DNA of 64,000 nt from assembly GCA_029255645.1 (NCBI GenBank), contig JANLJE010000026.1:1-64000 (forward strand), in the 5' to 3' direction. The translations under genes were made by a program, and so were the position numbers. The stretch's first letter is position 1; each line of letters starts with the position of its first letter. This document shows, piece by piece, positions 50,877 to 58,632 of this stretch. The stretch comes from Comamonadaceae bacterium. GTDB taxonomy: Bacteria > Pseudomonadota > Gammaproteobacteria > Burkholderiales > Rhodocyclaceae. The notes beneath the pieces were generated by a model. That model made no database searches and was not told where the DNA came from. It saw nothing but the letters and a program-made list of their open reading frames with translations.

Positions 50877-50974
50877 GGCGATTTGCGGTATCAAACGGGC
50901 CTTTCATTATGCCTGCCTTGCTCCTGAAGCGGTGCTTCGCTAAGGTGCACCCTCCTGACTTTCGGCCTTTCCCC

Positions 50975-51835
50975 ATGGAACTCGTCCTCATCAGCGGTTT
51001 ATCCGGCTCCGGCAAGTCCGTCGCCCTGCACGTCCTGGAAGACCGAGGCTATTACTGCGTGGACAATATGCCCGTCGTGATGCTGGGAGTCCTGGTGAAT
51101 CTGCTGCAGGACGAGGGTTATGCCCGGGCCGCGATCGCCATCGACGCCCGTTCCGGCGGCGGCATCGAAAAGCTGCCGGAAAAGATGGCAAGGATTGCCA
51201 GCCAGGGCATCACCCTCAACTTCCTCTTTCTGGACGCCCAGGATGAGGTGCTGATCAGGCGCTTCTCGGAAACCCGCCGCCGCCACCCCCTGGGTTCGGA
51301 GGAGCGCACCCTGGTGGAGGCCATTGCCGAAGAGCGCCGCCTGCTGCAGCCCATCATGGTCCTGGGCCACCGCATCGACTCCTCCTTCCTGAAGCCTGCC
51401 GCCCTGCGGGAGTGGGTGACCCAGGTCACCGGCGCCCCCACCAATGAGGGGCTGACCCTGCTGTTCCAGTCCTTCGGCTTCAAGCACGGCCTGCCCCAGG
51501 ATGCCGACCTGGTGTTCGACGTGCGCTGCCTGCCCAATCCCTATTACGACCCGGAACTGCGGCCCCATACCGGCAAGGATGAATGCGTCATCCGCTTTCT
51601 CGAAGCCGAGGTCGAAGTGCTGCGCATGCGTGACCACATCCGCGACTTCGTCGCCGCCTGGTTGCCCAGCTACCTGAAGGACAACCGCGCCTACCTGACC
51701 GTGGCCATCGGCTGCACCGGCGGCCAGCATCGCTCGGTGTACCTGGCCGAATGGCTGGGCCACCACTTTACCGGCCTGGTGTCCCGGGTGCTGGTGCGGC
51801 ATCGCTCCCTGGCAGGCCATGACCCTGGCGGCTGA
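50975..51835 (+). CDS. rapZ: RNase adapter protein RapZ (YvcJ-type ATPase)
   Basis: A 286-aa P-loop protein beginning MELVLISGLSGSGKSVALHV with Walker A at residues 8-15 and CVDNMP following. Its C-terminal DUF region has HTGKDECV, AIGCTGGQHRSVYLAE and VLVRHRSL, typical of RapZ. In enterobacteria it senses glucosamine-6-P and guides RNase E; in betaproteobacteria it is also found next to PTS genes. Start MELV is chosen over a 22-residue longer frame. Confidence 0.95.
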   Translation: MELVLISGLSGSGKSVALHVLEDRGYYCVDNMPVVMLGVLVNLLQDEGYARAAIAIDARSGGGIEKLPEKMARIASQGITLNFLFLDAQDEVLIRRFSETRRRHPLGSEERTLVEAIAEERRLLQPIMVLGHRIDSSFLKPAALREWVTQVTGAPTNEGLTLLFQSFGFKHGLPQDADLVFDVRCLPNPYYDPELRPHTGKDECVIRFLEAEVEVLRMRDHIRDFVAAWLPSYLKDNRAYLTVAIGCTGGQHRSVYLAEWLGHHFTGLVSRVLVRHRSLAGHDPGG

Positions 51836-51836
51836 C

Positions 51837-52217
51837 ATGACTGTGCCATGGCTGCGCTTGATCCGCCCCGGCGACTGGCTCGTGATCCTGGCCGCCGCCT
51901 CGGCGGTGGGCGTCAGCTTCCCCTTGCTCTGGCAAGGCGGCCAGGGCGAGCGGGCCATCATCCGCCAGGAAGGCCGGGTCTTCCTGGAAGTGGCCCTGGA
52001 CAAAGCCCGGACCATCCCGGTCCCCGGCCCCTTAGGCACGACCGTGATCGAGATCGCGGCAGGCCGGGCCCGGGTAGCCTCGGACCCGGGACCGCGCCAG
52101 TACTGCGTGCGCCAGGGCTGGCTCTCCCGCGCCGGGGAAATCGCCATCTGCGCCCCCAACCGGGTCAGCCTCGCCATCGGCGGCGGCCAGTCTCCCTATG
52201 ACTCCCTCAATTACTGA
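51837..52217 (+). CDS. NusG domain II-like protein (EetA-type)
   Basis: A 126-aa protein with one N-terminal membrane helix (LVILAAASAVGVSFPLLW) and an extracytoplasmic beta domain. The pattern GPLGTTVIEIAAGRARVA, then YCVRQGWLSRAGEIAICAPN, is the NusG domain II signature (IEI...CVxxGWI...G..IvCaPN), but the first of the usual cysteine pair is absent (SDPGPRQYC). It starts 2 bp after rapZ at the ATG with GGCGG upstream. In Listeria-type electron transfer loci a NusG-II protein (EetA) pairs with a Gx transporter (EetB), as here. Confidence 0.75.
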   Translation: MTVPWLRLIRPGDWLVILAAASAVGVSFPLLWQGGQGERAIIRQEGRVFLEVALDKARTIPVPGPLGTTVIEIAAGRARVASDPGPRQYCVRQGWLSRAGEIAICAPNRVSLAIGGGQSPYDSLNY

Positions 52218-52728
52218 ACTCGAAGTCGGCGCCGACGATGTGCGCATCGCCCGCCTGGCCGCCGCCGCCGTCGGGCTTTCCCTCATCGATGCCGCCATTC
52301 CCATGCCCCTGCCCGGCGTCAAGCCGGGCCTGGCCAACATCGTCACCCTGGTGGTGCTGGCCCGTTACGGCTGGGGCGCCGCCGCCTGGGTGAGCGGCCT
52401 CCGGGTGGTGGCCGGGGGCCTGTTGCTGGGCCAGTTCCTGGCGCCAGGTTTTTTCCTCAGCCTTGCCGGCGCCGTCATGAGCCTTGCCTTCCTGGCCCTG
52501 GCGCGCTGGCTGCCCGGCAGGCTGTTCGGTCCGGTCAGCTGGAGCCTCCTGGCGAGCTTTGCCCACATGGCCGGGCAACTGGCCCTGGCCCGGGCCTGGC
52601 TGATTCCCCATGACGGAGTCTTTCGCCTGGTGCCGGTACTGGCCCTGGCGGCCTTGATTTTTGGCATCATCAACGGCCTCGTGGCCTGCCGCCTGCTGCT
52701 CGACTTCCCCCTAGGAAAAGAATCATGA
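52198..52728 (+). CDS. Gx transporter family membrane protein (EetB-type)
   Basis: A 176-aa integral membrane protein with five or six hydrophobic helices and the signature IPMPLPGVKPGLANIVTLVVL and RVVAGGLLLGQF, which define the family annotated as heptaprenyl diphosphate synthase component I / Gx transporter. It overlaps the NusG-II gene by 20 bp and ubiX by 4 bp, forming a tight unit. By analogy with EetB it may handle a flavin, quinone or other redox cofactor, but that is inference. Confidence 0.8.
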   Translation: MTPSITELEVGADDVRIARLAAAAVGLSLIDAAIPMPLPGVKPGLANIVTLVVLARYGWGAAAWVSGLRVVAGGLLLGQFLAPGFFLSLAGAVMSLAFLALARWLPGRLFGPVSWSLLASFAHMAGQLALARAWLIPHDGVFRLVPVLALAALIFGIINGLVACRLLLDFPLGKES

Positions 52729-53342
52729 ACACCGCGCCTAAAACCGTCTGCCTCGCCTTCACCGGCGCCTCCGGCCTGCCCTACGGCCTGCGCCTCCTGG
52801 AATGCCTGCTGGCCGCGGGCGTGCGGCTGCAACTCCTCTATTCCCAGGCCGCCCAGATCGTCGCCCGCCAGGAACTCGGCCTGGAACTCTCCTCCCGCCC
52901 CGCCGCCACCCGGGAACGGCTGCTCGCCCGCTACCCCGGCCTGCCTGGCACCCTGGAAGTCTATGGCCGGGAAGAATGGTTCGCCCCGGTGGCCTCGGGC
53001 TCCAACCCGCCCGACGCCATGGTGATCTGCCCTTGCAGCATGGGTACCCTCGCCGCCGTCGCCCAGGGCCTGGCCGACAAGCTGATCGAACGGGCCGCCG
53101 ATGTGGTGCTCAAGGAAGGCCGCAAGCTGGTGCTCGTCCCCCGCGAAACGCCCTTCTCCGTCCTCCACCTGGAAAACATGCTGCGCCTTGCCCGGGCAGG
53201 CGCCGTGATCCTGCCCCCCTCCCCCGGCTTCTACCACCAGCCGCAGCAGGTGGCCGACCTGGTGGATTTCGTGGTGGCCCGCATCCTCGACCAGCTGGGG
53301 GTTACGCATCGGCTGATGGCCCGCTGGGGCGAGGCCGTCTAG
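52725..53342 (+). CDS. ubiX: Flavin prenyltransferase UbiX
   Basis: Makes prenylated FMN, the cofactor of UbiD-type decarboxylases. The fold signature AFTGASGLPYGLRLL is at the N-terminus, with the phosphate-binding PCSMGTLAAVAQGLADKLIERA and LVLVPRETPFSVLHLENML segments. It is 205 aa, typical. It overlaps the Gx transporter gene by 4 bp. Its stop codon overlaps that of the convergent mutY. No ubiD is in the window. Confidence 0.95.
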   Translation: MNTAPKTVCLAFTGASGLPYGLRLLECLLAAGVRLQLLYSQAAQIVARQELGLELSSRPAATRERLLARYPGLPGTLEVYGREEWFAPVASGSNPPDAMVICPCSMGTLAAVAQGLADKLIERAADVVLKEGRKLVLVPRETPFSVLHLENMLRLARAGAVILPPSPGFYHQPQQVADLVDFVVARILDQLGVTHRLMARWGEAV

Positions 53343-54454
53343 CCGCCTTCCAGCTCCCCGAGCAGGACGGCTACCGGCGCCGGCACCCCGGCGGCCCTGG
53401 CCTCTGCCAGCGGCAGGCAGCACATGCCCGGCTCACCGGCCAGAAGCGGCAGCGCCGCCACCCGGCAGAGGAAGGGCCGGATTTTGAGGCGAAAGTGGGT
53501 AAAGGCATGCTCCCGGGGCGGCAGGGGCTCAAGTTCGAGTGCGCTCAAGCCCCAGCGCGGCAACCGATCGAGCCCCTCCGGCAGGGCAAGCAGACCGCCC
53601 CAGATCCCTACCGGCGGACGCCGTTCGAGCAGCACCTGCCGGCCATCGGTCAGGAGCAGCCACACCGCCTCCCGCTGCCGCCGGGTTTGCGCGGGCTTCG
53701 GGGTCGGGAGGCACGCTTCCCGTCCCTGCTGGTGCGCAAGGCAGGTCGCCGCCAAGGGGCAAGAGGCGCAGCGGGGCTTGCCGCGCTGGCACAAACTCGC
53801 CCCCAGGTCCATCAGCCCCTGGGTATAGGCGCGCATGTCGTCGGCCTGCATGTCGTCAGCCCGCACGTCGTCGGCCTCCATACCATCGCCACCCCTATCG
53901 CCCCCGCTATCCAGGCCCGCCGGCAACAGGGACTCGGCCAGGGACCAGAGCGCCTTTTCCACCCTGCCCACCGGCACGCCTTCGATGGCGAAATGGCGGC
54001 ACAGCACCCGCTTCACATTGCCATCCAGAATCGCCGCCCGCTCCCCATAGGCAAAGGCGGCAATGGCCGCCGCGGTGGACCGGCCCAGGCCCGGAAGCTC
54101 GGCCAACTTGGCCGCCGTGCGCGGAAAAATTCCGCCATGCCGCTCCACCACCTGGCGGGCGCAGGCGTGCAGGTTACGGGCCCGGGCGTAATAGCCCAGG
54201 CCCGCCCAGAGAGCCAGCACCTCTTCCAGAGGCGCCGCGGCCAGGGCCTCCACCGTGGAAAAACGCGCCATGAAGCGCTGGAAATAGGGCAGCACCGTGC
54301 GCACCTGCGTCTGCTGCAGCATGATCTCGGAGAGCCAGATGGGGTAGGGATCACGCCCTCCCTGCCAGGGCAGGTCATGGCGCCCGGAGAGGCGCTGCCA
54401 GCGCACCACCCGGTCGGCAAAATCGCTAGCGGCAGCCGCGTTGATTACATCCAT
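53339..54454 (-). CDS. mutY: Adenine DNA glycosylase MutY
   Basis: Removes adenine mispaired with 8-oxoguanine. The catalytic E43 lies in WLSEIMLQQTQV, the HhH is LPGLGRSTAAAIAAF, the catalytic D144 is in ILDGNVKRV, and the Fe-S cluster cysteines are C222, C229, C232 and C238. A C-terminal NUDIX-like 8-oxoG domain follows. Between the catalytic core and the cluster, residues about 181-207 form an acidic insertion (GGDRGGDGMEADDVRADDMQ) absent from usual MutY and encoded in part by a 15-bp tandem repeat. ATG 54454 gives 371 aa. Confidence 0.94.
   Translation of the reverse strand: MDVINAAAASDFADRVVRWQRLSGRHDLPWQGGRDPYPIWLSEIMLQQTQVRTVLPYFQRFMARFSTVEALAAAPLEEVLALWAGLGYYARARNLHACARQVVERHGGIFPRTAAKLAELPGLGRSTAAAIAAFAYGERAAILDGNVKRVLCRHFAIEGVPVGRVEKALWSLAESLLPAGLDSGGDRGGDGMEADDVRADDMQADDMRAYTQGLMDLGASLCQRGKPRCASCPLAATCLAHQQGREACLPTPKPAQTRRQREAVWLLLTDGRQVLLERRPPVGIWGGLLALPEGLDRLPRWGLSALELEPLPPREHAFTHFRLKIRPFLCRVAALPLLAGEPGMCCLPLAEARAAGVPAPVAVLLGELEGG
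53833..53877. repeat. 15-bp in-frame tandem repeat inside mutY
   Basis: Three copies of GCATGTCGTCGGCCT (second and third with two and one changes) encode the ADDM/ADDV repeats on the minus strand. The unit is a multiple of three, so copy-number change keeps the frame. Confidence 0.9.
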
Positions 54455-54512
54455 ATGTCGACAAAAAAGCGCTAAGGGGCGGATAATACGCGCTTTTTTC
54501 AAGCCACCCGCC

Positions 54513-55031
54513 ATGACCGTGACCGTCCTGCCCTCTGACCCCACCCTCCCAGCCAGTTTCGATAGCCGCGCCTTTCGCCATGCTCTCGGCTGTTTCGCCA
54601 CCGGGGTTACGGTCGTCACAGCCCAGGCAGCGGACGGTAAACTCATGGGACTGACGGTGAACTCCTTCAGCTCCGTCTCCCTGGAGCCGCCCTTGGTGCT
54701 CTGGAGCCTGGCCGCCTCCTCCCCCAATCTGGAAGGCTTTCAGCGCGCCAGCCACTACGCCATCAATGTATTGGCCCTGGACCAGGAAGCCACTTCCAAC
54801 CACTTCGCCACCCGCCAGGAAGACAAGTTTTCCGGCCTCGAATGGACCCCCGGCCTGGGCGGCGCCCCCCTGCTCCCCGGCTGCCACGCCCGCTTCGAAG
54901 TGCGCAACGAATTCCACTACCCGGGCGGCGACCACCTGATCTTCATCGGCCACGTCGAACGCTTCAGCGCCCAACCCGATGTCTCCCCCCTGCTCTTCCA
55001 CTGCGGCCGCTACCGGCAGCTGGCCCCCTGA
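54513..55031 (+). CDS. Flavin reductase-like FMN-binding protein
   Basis: A 172-aa protein of the flavin_Reduct split-barrel family: FRHALGCFATGVTVVTAQA at the N-terminus, GLTVNSFSSVSLEPPLVLWSL and ASSPNLEGF, INVLALDQEATSNHFA, and a C-terminal HLIFIGHVERF. Members reduce FMN/FAD with NAD(P)H, often as the partner of a two-component monooxygenase, but no monooxygenase lies nearby. It is divergent from mutY with about 58 bp between starts. Confidence 0.88.
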   Translation: MTVTVLPSDPTLPASFDSRAFRHALGCFATGVTVVTAQAADGKLMGLTVNSFSSVSLEPPLVLWSLAASSPNLEGFQRASHYAINVLALDQEATSNHFATRQEDKFSGLEWTPGLGGAPLLPGCHARFEVRNEFHYPGGDHLIFIGHVERFSAQPDVSPLLFHCGRYRQLAP

Positions 55032-55183
55032 AGCACCCGGGAAGATTCAGCGCCGCCTTGCCTGAGAGCGTCGAGGGATTGTCTCCTTGCTTGGCAAGAC
55101 ACACGGATCAAGTACCCCGCGGGAATGGCAGGACCATCCCGACTCCGTTACTTGTGCATCGTACGGAGCGAGGCAAGCCAGGT

Positions 55184-55211
55184 GTGATCGCGAACCCGTG
55201 ATCGCGAACCC
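55184..55211. repeat. 14-bp direct repeat, 2 exact copies, before tRNA-Gly
   Basis: GTGATCGCGAACCC occurs twice head to tail in the 242-bp gap between the flavin reductase gene and tRNA-Gly. Nothing else but the tRNA promoter is seen in this gap. Confidence 0.9.
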
Positions 55212-55225
55212 GAAGGGGTTGATGC

Positions 55226-55231
55226 TATAAT
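55226..55231 (+). promoter_or_regulatory. -10 element of the tRNA-Gly promoter
   Basis: A perfect TATAAT followed by a GC-rich CCGCGGCCGGG discriminator-like stretch lies 42 bp before the tRNA 5' end. No strong -35 is seen at the usual distance. Confidence 0.55.
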
Positions 55232-55273
55232 CCGCGGCCGGGCAACGGTTACCTCTTCCTCCAGAGGTTCAAG

Positions 55274-55347
55274 GCGGGTGTAGTTCAATGGTAGAACGGC
55301 AGCTTCCCAAGCTGCATACGAGGGTTCGATTCCCTTCACCCGCTCCA
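55274..55347 (+). tRNA. tRNA-Gly (anticodon CCC)
   Basis: The acceptor GCGGGTG pairs with CACCCGC before T-CCA. The D arm is GTTC-AATGGTA-GAAC, the anticodon arm GCAGC-TTCCCAA-GCTGC with anticodon CCC, and the T arm GAGGG-TTCGATT-CCCTT. CCA is encoded. It is the integration target of the element whose integrase follows immediately. Confidence 0.95.
55330..55347. other. Probable attachment site (attL) at the tRNA-Gly 3' end
   Basis: The 3' end of the tRNA gene (T arm through CCA) directly precedes a P4-type integrase gene, the usual layout of tRNA-targeting elements. The core is assumed to be the last 15-20 bases; its right-hand copy is not in the window, so its exact extent is unknown. Confidence 0.5.
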
Positions 55348-55585
55348 CTTCAGCTTTCCATGGTGTTCCAAGGACGTCCATGGAGTGTTGCAAGTCATTG
55401 TCACGGTTCGGCTTTTCCAGAAAAGCCGTTCCAGTGACGTCCAGCGAAATCCACTGACGGCCGGCCCAAACTGGTACAAAAAGTGGCCCAAACAATGCGC
55501 GAACTTCCCCTGCCGCATTGTTGCTGGAGGAGCCGAGGTCCGATGGGAAACATGGCACTCAACTCGCTTTCATGGAGTTGGGATC

Positions 55586-57511
55586 ATGCTTTCAGACCTC
55601 ATGGCCCGGCAGGCCAAGTCCACCGGCAAGCCATACGCACTGGCCGACTTCGACGGCCTCTATCTCTACGTTTCCGCCATCGGCACCAAGGCTTGGCACT
55701 TCCGCTATTCGTGGTTTGGCAAGCGTGAGCGCATCACCCTAGGCAACTATCCGGCGCTTTCCCTGAAGGACGCCCGTGCACTTCGCGATGAAGCCCGATC
55801 GCTGCTCGCCAAGGGCGTCAATCCCCACAGCGAACGCAAGCGCAAGCGGCACGCGATCGTCCTGGCCGGCGAGCACACCTTCATGGCCGTCTACGAGCAA
55901 TGGCTGGCCCATCGCCGGCTCTCGCTGGAGGAAGGACGGCAGACCAGCCTGGAACAGATCGGGCGCGTCTTCAAGAAAGATGTGTTCCCCTCGCTACGGC
56001 ACCTGACCATCTACGAAATCACCCGCGCGCACCTGCTGGACATCATCGGCAAGGTGGAGAAGCGCGGCTCGCTGTCCGTGGCCGAGAAGCTGAGGACCCG
56101 GTTCACCCAGTTGTTCACCTACGCCACGGTGGCGATTCCCAACATGGGCGATAACCCGTCCAGGGACCTGGAAGTGGTCGCGCTGCCGTTGCCGCCTGTC
56201 GAACACAACCCGTTCCTGCGCATGCACGAGCTGCCGGTTATGCTGCAGACACTGCGCAAGTACCGCGGGCGCCTGAACACGCAGTTGGGCATCCGGCTGC
56301 TGATGCTCACTGGTGTGCGCACCGGCGAGCTTCGCTTCGCCACGCCCGATCAGTTCGACCTCGACCGGGGCCTGTGGGTCATCCCGGTGGCCAGGCTCAA
56401 GCAGCGCGCGCTGCTGACCAAGAAGAAGCGCAAGCGTCTCATCGACATCCCGCCCTACATCGTGCCGCTGTCGGTGCAGGCGCAGGAGATCGTTCGCCAC
56501 CTGTTGGACCAATGCAAGCCTGCCCAGGTCCATCTCATCCCAGGCGACTGGTGCCTGAAGAACCCGATCAGCGAGAACACGCTCAACGCCGCGCTCAAGC
56601 GCATGGGCTACGAGGACCAGCTCACAGGGCATGGCATCCGGGCGACGATCTCGACGGCGCTGAACGAACTCGGCTACCCGAAGAAATGGGTGGATGCCCA
56701 GCTATCGCATGCCGATCCAGACAAGATCAGCGCGACCTACAACCATGCCGAATACGTCGAGCAACGCCGCGTCATGATGCAGGACTGGGCCGATCGTCTG
56801 GACCTGTTCGAGCAGAACCAGGTCGAGGTTGCCAGCCGGCATCTGACCATCACGCTCCAGGGCCTGCCGACCATCGCCGGCCAGGCGGCCGTGCAGCCGC
56901 CGGTGGTCGACCTGACCGCGCCGCAGCTGATCGTGACCGCGCCGACGTCCAACCAACCCGAAGCGCCGGCATCGGTGCAGCGGCTGTCGGCCGTGCGCAT
57001 GCCCGAGTACGCGCGGCCGCGCCTGTCGGAGGTGCAGCGCGGACGCCTGCAGGTGCTGGAGACCTTCGAGGCGCCGCACAACCTCTCGGTGGCGGACTAC
57101 GCCAAGCTCGCGGGCAAGTCGCGCCGCTGGATCACCTACGAGATCCAGGCCGGCAACCTGCTGTCGATCCACATGGGGCACCGCGGGCAGCGAGTGCCGG
57201 ACTGGCAGCTCGATCCGCTCAAGCGCAGGCTGGTCCAGTCTGTCCTGAAGCAACTGCCACGGGTCGTCGACACCTGGGACATCTACCACGCACTCCTGCG
57301 CTCGTACGAGGCTCTCGGGACACGGCCGGCCATCGAAGCCGTCAACCCAACGAACCTGCACCTTGCCGCGCGGCTGGTGGCCGCACAGTGCATGCAGGCG
57401 AGCGAGCCAGTCGTGACGACAGAGTTCCCTGAGCAGGTCCGGCAAAGCGTGCAGCGGCTGGTGCGCGAAGCCGTCGCTGCCGATGCCGCCGAAGTGGCGC
57501 CCGGAGACTGA
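55586..57511 (+). CDS. P4-type tyrosine integrase with fused C-terminal HTH and DUF2384-like region
   Basis: A 641-aa recombinase. Residues 1-95 form the DUF4102 arm-binding domain (TGKPYALADFDGLYLYVSA); about 95-200 is the SAM-like core-binding domain. The catalytic domain has R245 (TGVRTGEL), HGIR, LSHADP and the nucleophile Y385 (ATYNHAEY). A 240-residue extension has an excisionase-like HTH (LSVADYAKLAGKSRRWITYE) and a segment DTWDIYHALLRSYEALGTRP like the Xre/MbcA/ParS antitoxin domain. MLSDLMARQ is the natural start; the open frame upstream is not used. It directly follows tRNA-Gly. Confidence 0.9.
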   Translation: MLSDLMARQAKSTGKPYALADFDGLYLYVSAIGTKAWHFRYSWFGKRERITLGNYPALSLKDARALRDEARSLLAKGVNPHSERKRKRHAIVLAGEHTFMAVYEQWLAHRRLSLEEGRQTSLEQIGRVFKKDVFPSLRHLTIYEITRAHLLDIIGKVEKRGSLSVAEKLRTRFTQLFTYATVAIPNMGDNPSRDLEVVALPLPPVEHNPFLRMHELPVMLQTLRKYRGRLNTQLGIRLLMLTGVRTGELRFATPDQFDLDRGLWVIPVARLKQRALLTKKKRKRLIDIPPYIVPLSVQAQEIVRHLLDQCKPAQVHLIPGDWCLKNPISENTLNAALKRMGYEDQLTGHGIRATISTALNELGYPKKWVDAQLSHADPDKISATYNHAEYVEQRRVMMQDWADRLDLFEQNQVEVASRHLTITLQGLPTIAGQAAVQPPVVDLTAPQLIVTAPTSNQPEAPASVQRLSAVRMPEYARPRLSEVQRGRLQVLETFEAPHNLSVADYAKLAGKSRRWITYEIQAGNLLSIHMGHRGQRVPDWQLDPLKRRLVQSVLKQLPRVVDTWDIYHALLRSYEALGTRPAIEAVNPTNLHLAARLVAAQCMQASEPVVTTEFPEQVRQSVQRLVREAVAADAAEVAPGD

Positions 57512-57538
57512 TCAAGCCAGGGGCGCGCCGAAGTTCGG

Positions 57539-58207
57539 TCAGGCGCTTGCCTGGAGCGCGTGGAAGAACGGCTCCAGGCGGGCGCTGCCCGTATCTCGAC
57601 GGCTCAGGAAGTACGTGGTGAGCGTCAGCGCGCCCTCTTGCAAGGGACGCTGGACAACGCCAAGGGAACGATGGCCCTCAATGCGGGTGGCGGGTGCCAA
57701 GCAGACACCGTAGCCGGCGGCCACCAAGGTCATCATCAACCCGAACGATGTGGCCGTCGTGACGGCCGAGGGGACGACGCCGGCTGCCGTCAGCAGTGAG
57801 TCGATTTGCCCACAGTAGCCAACACAGTCGCGCCCATCCAGGGCGATCCAATGGTGGTCGGCCGCCTGCTCCAGGGACACTGACGCAAAGGCCAGCAAGG
57901 GGTGATGGGCCGACACGGCCAATGCCAGCGCATCGCGCCAGACGGGTCGGACATCGATGCCTTCAGGGGCTGCGGGCGATTGGCAGAGGCCTGCCTCGAA
58001 AGCCCCCGCGAGCAGTCCTCGATGCTGATCCTCCAAGCGCTCTTCGTGAAGACGAATCGGGTTGTCCGGATAGCGCCGACGGTGTACCGCCATCGGTACC
58101 GACAACCTGGGATAGGCCAGGCAGTCCGACAGGGCAATGTTCAAAGGATCGGAAGCGATCATCGTGTCACCCGCACAACGCCGACACTGGAAAAAAACGC
58201 GTGCCAT
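57539..58207 (-). pseudogene. LysR-type effector-binding domain lacking its HTH
   Basis: A 222-aa reading frame containing only the LysR substrate-binding domain: PIRLHEERLEDQHRGLLAGA, WRDALALAVSAHHPLLAF and TTATSFGLMMTLVAAGYGVC are typical. The N-terminal winged HTH of about 85 residues is absent and nothing upstream in any nearby frame restores it. It may be a 5'-truncated remnant or a stand-alone effector-binding protein. It is divergent from the XRE gene and lies inside the integrative element. Confidence 0.7.
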
Positions 58208-58266
58208 CGTTCAATGAGATAAGTTTAACGTGGTTTAAATTCGCGTGAAACGTGACGCTTCAGTTG

Positions 58267-58566
58267 ATGCAGAAGCGATCAGTGCAACGCGGGAGACCTG
58301 CGGGAACAAGAACCTATGAAAGCGAGCCAGCGCGCGCTTTCGGCGTTGCCGTGCGCGAGGCACGGTCCGCGAAGGCGCTGGCGCAGGAGGTGCTGGCGGA
58401 ACAGGCGGGTATCGCGCGATCGCACATGGGCAAGATCGAGCGCGGCGAGCACATGCCCACGCTAGTGTTGATCCTGCGGATCGCGAAGGGGCTGGGTTGC
58501 TCGGCCGCGGCACTGGTGGCTGCGACCGAGGCGCAACTGTCCGAAAAACAGGAAGACGCTGTCTAG
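58267..58566 (+). CDS. XRE-family HTH regulator
   Basis: A 99-aa protein with a single HTH of the Cro/C1 type: EVLAEQAGIARSHMGKIERGEHMPTLVLILRIAKGL. The N-terminal 25 residues are basic. The ATG at 58267 is used; a GTG five codons earlier is also open and no ribosome site decides. It lies between the LysR remnant and the glyA-like gene (convergent). A role in controlling the element's transfer genes is plausible but not shown. Confidence 0.85.
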   Translation: MQKRSVQRGRPAGTRTYESEPARAFGVAVREARSAKALAQEVLAEQAGIARSHMGKIERGEHMPTLVLILRIAKGLGCSAAALVAATEAQLSEKQEDAV

Positions 58567-58632
58567 GTCGGCGTTGCGTCTCTCACCTACAACGAGGTAG
58601 TACGCAGGCGCCGCATTGCCGTCAGTGATTAC

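Noticed and set aside
52802-54475. 557-aa plus-strand frame across ubiX and mutY
   Set aside because: It is out of frame with ubiX, antisense to mutY, and rich in Arg/Pro/Gly as expected for a shadow.
55385-55585. N-terminal extension of the integrase frame
   Set aside because: The 67 extra residues have no family-like sequence and run through the tRNA-proximal attachment region; the DUF4102 domain starts at MLSDLMARQ.
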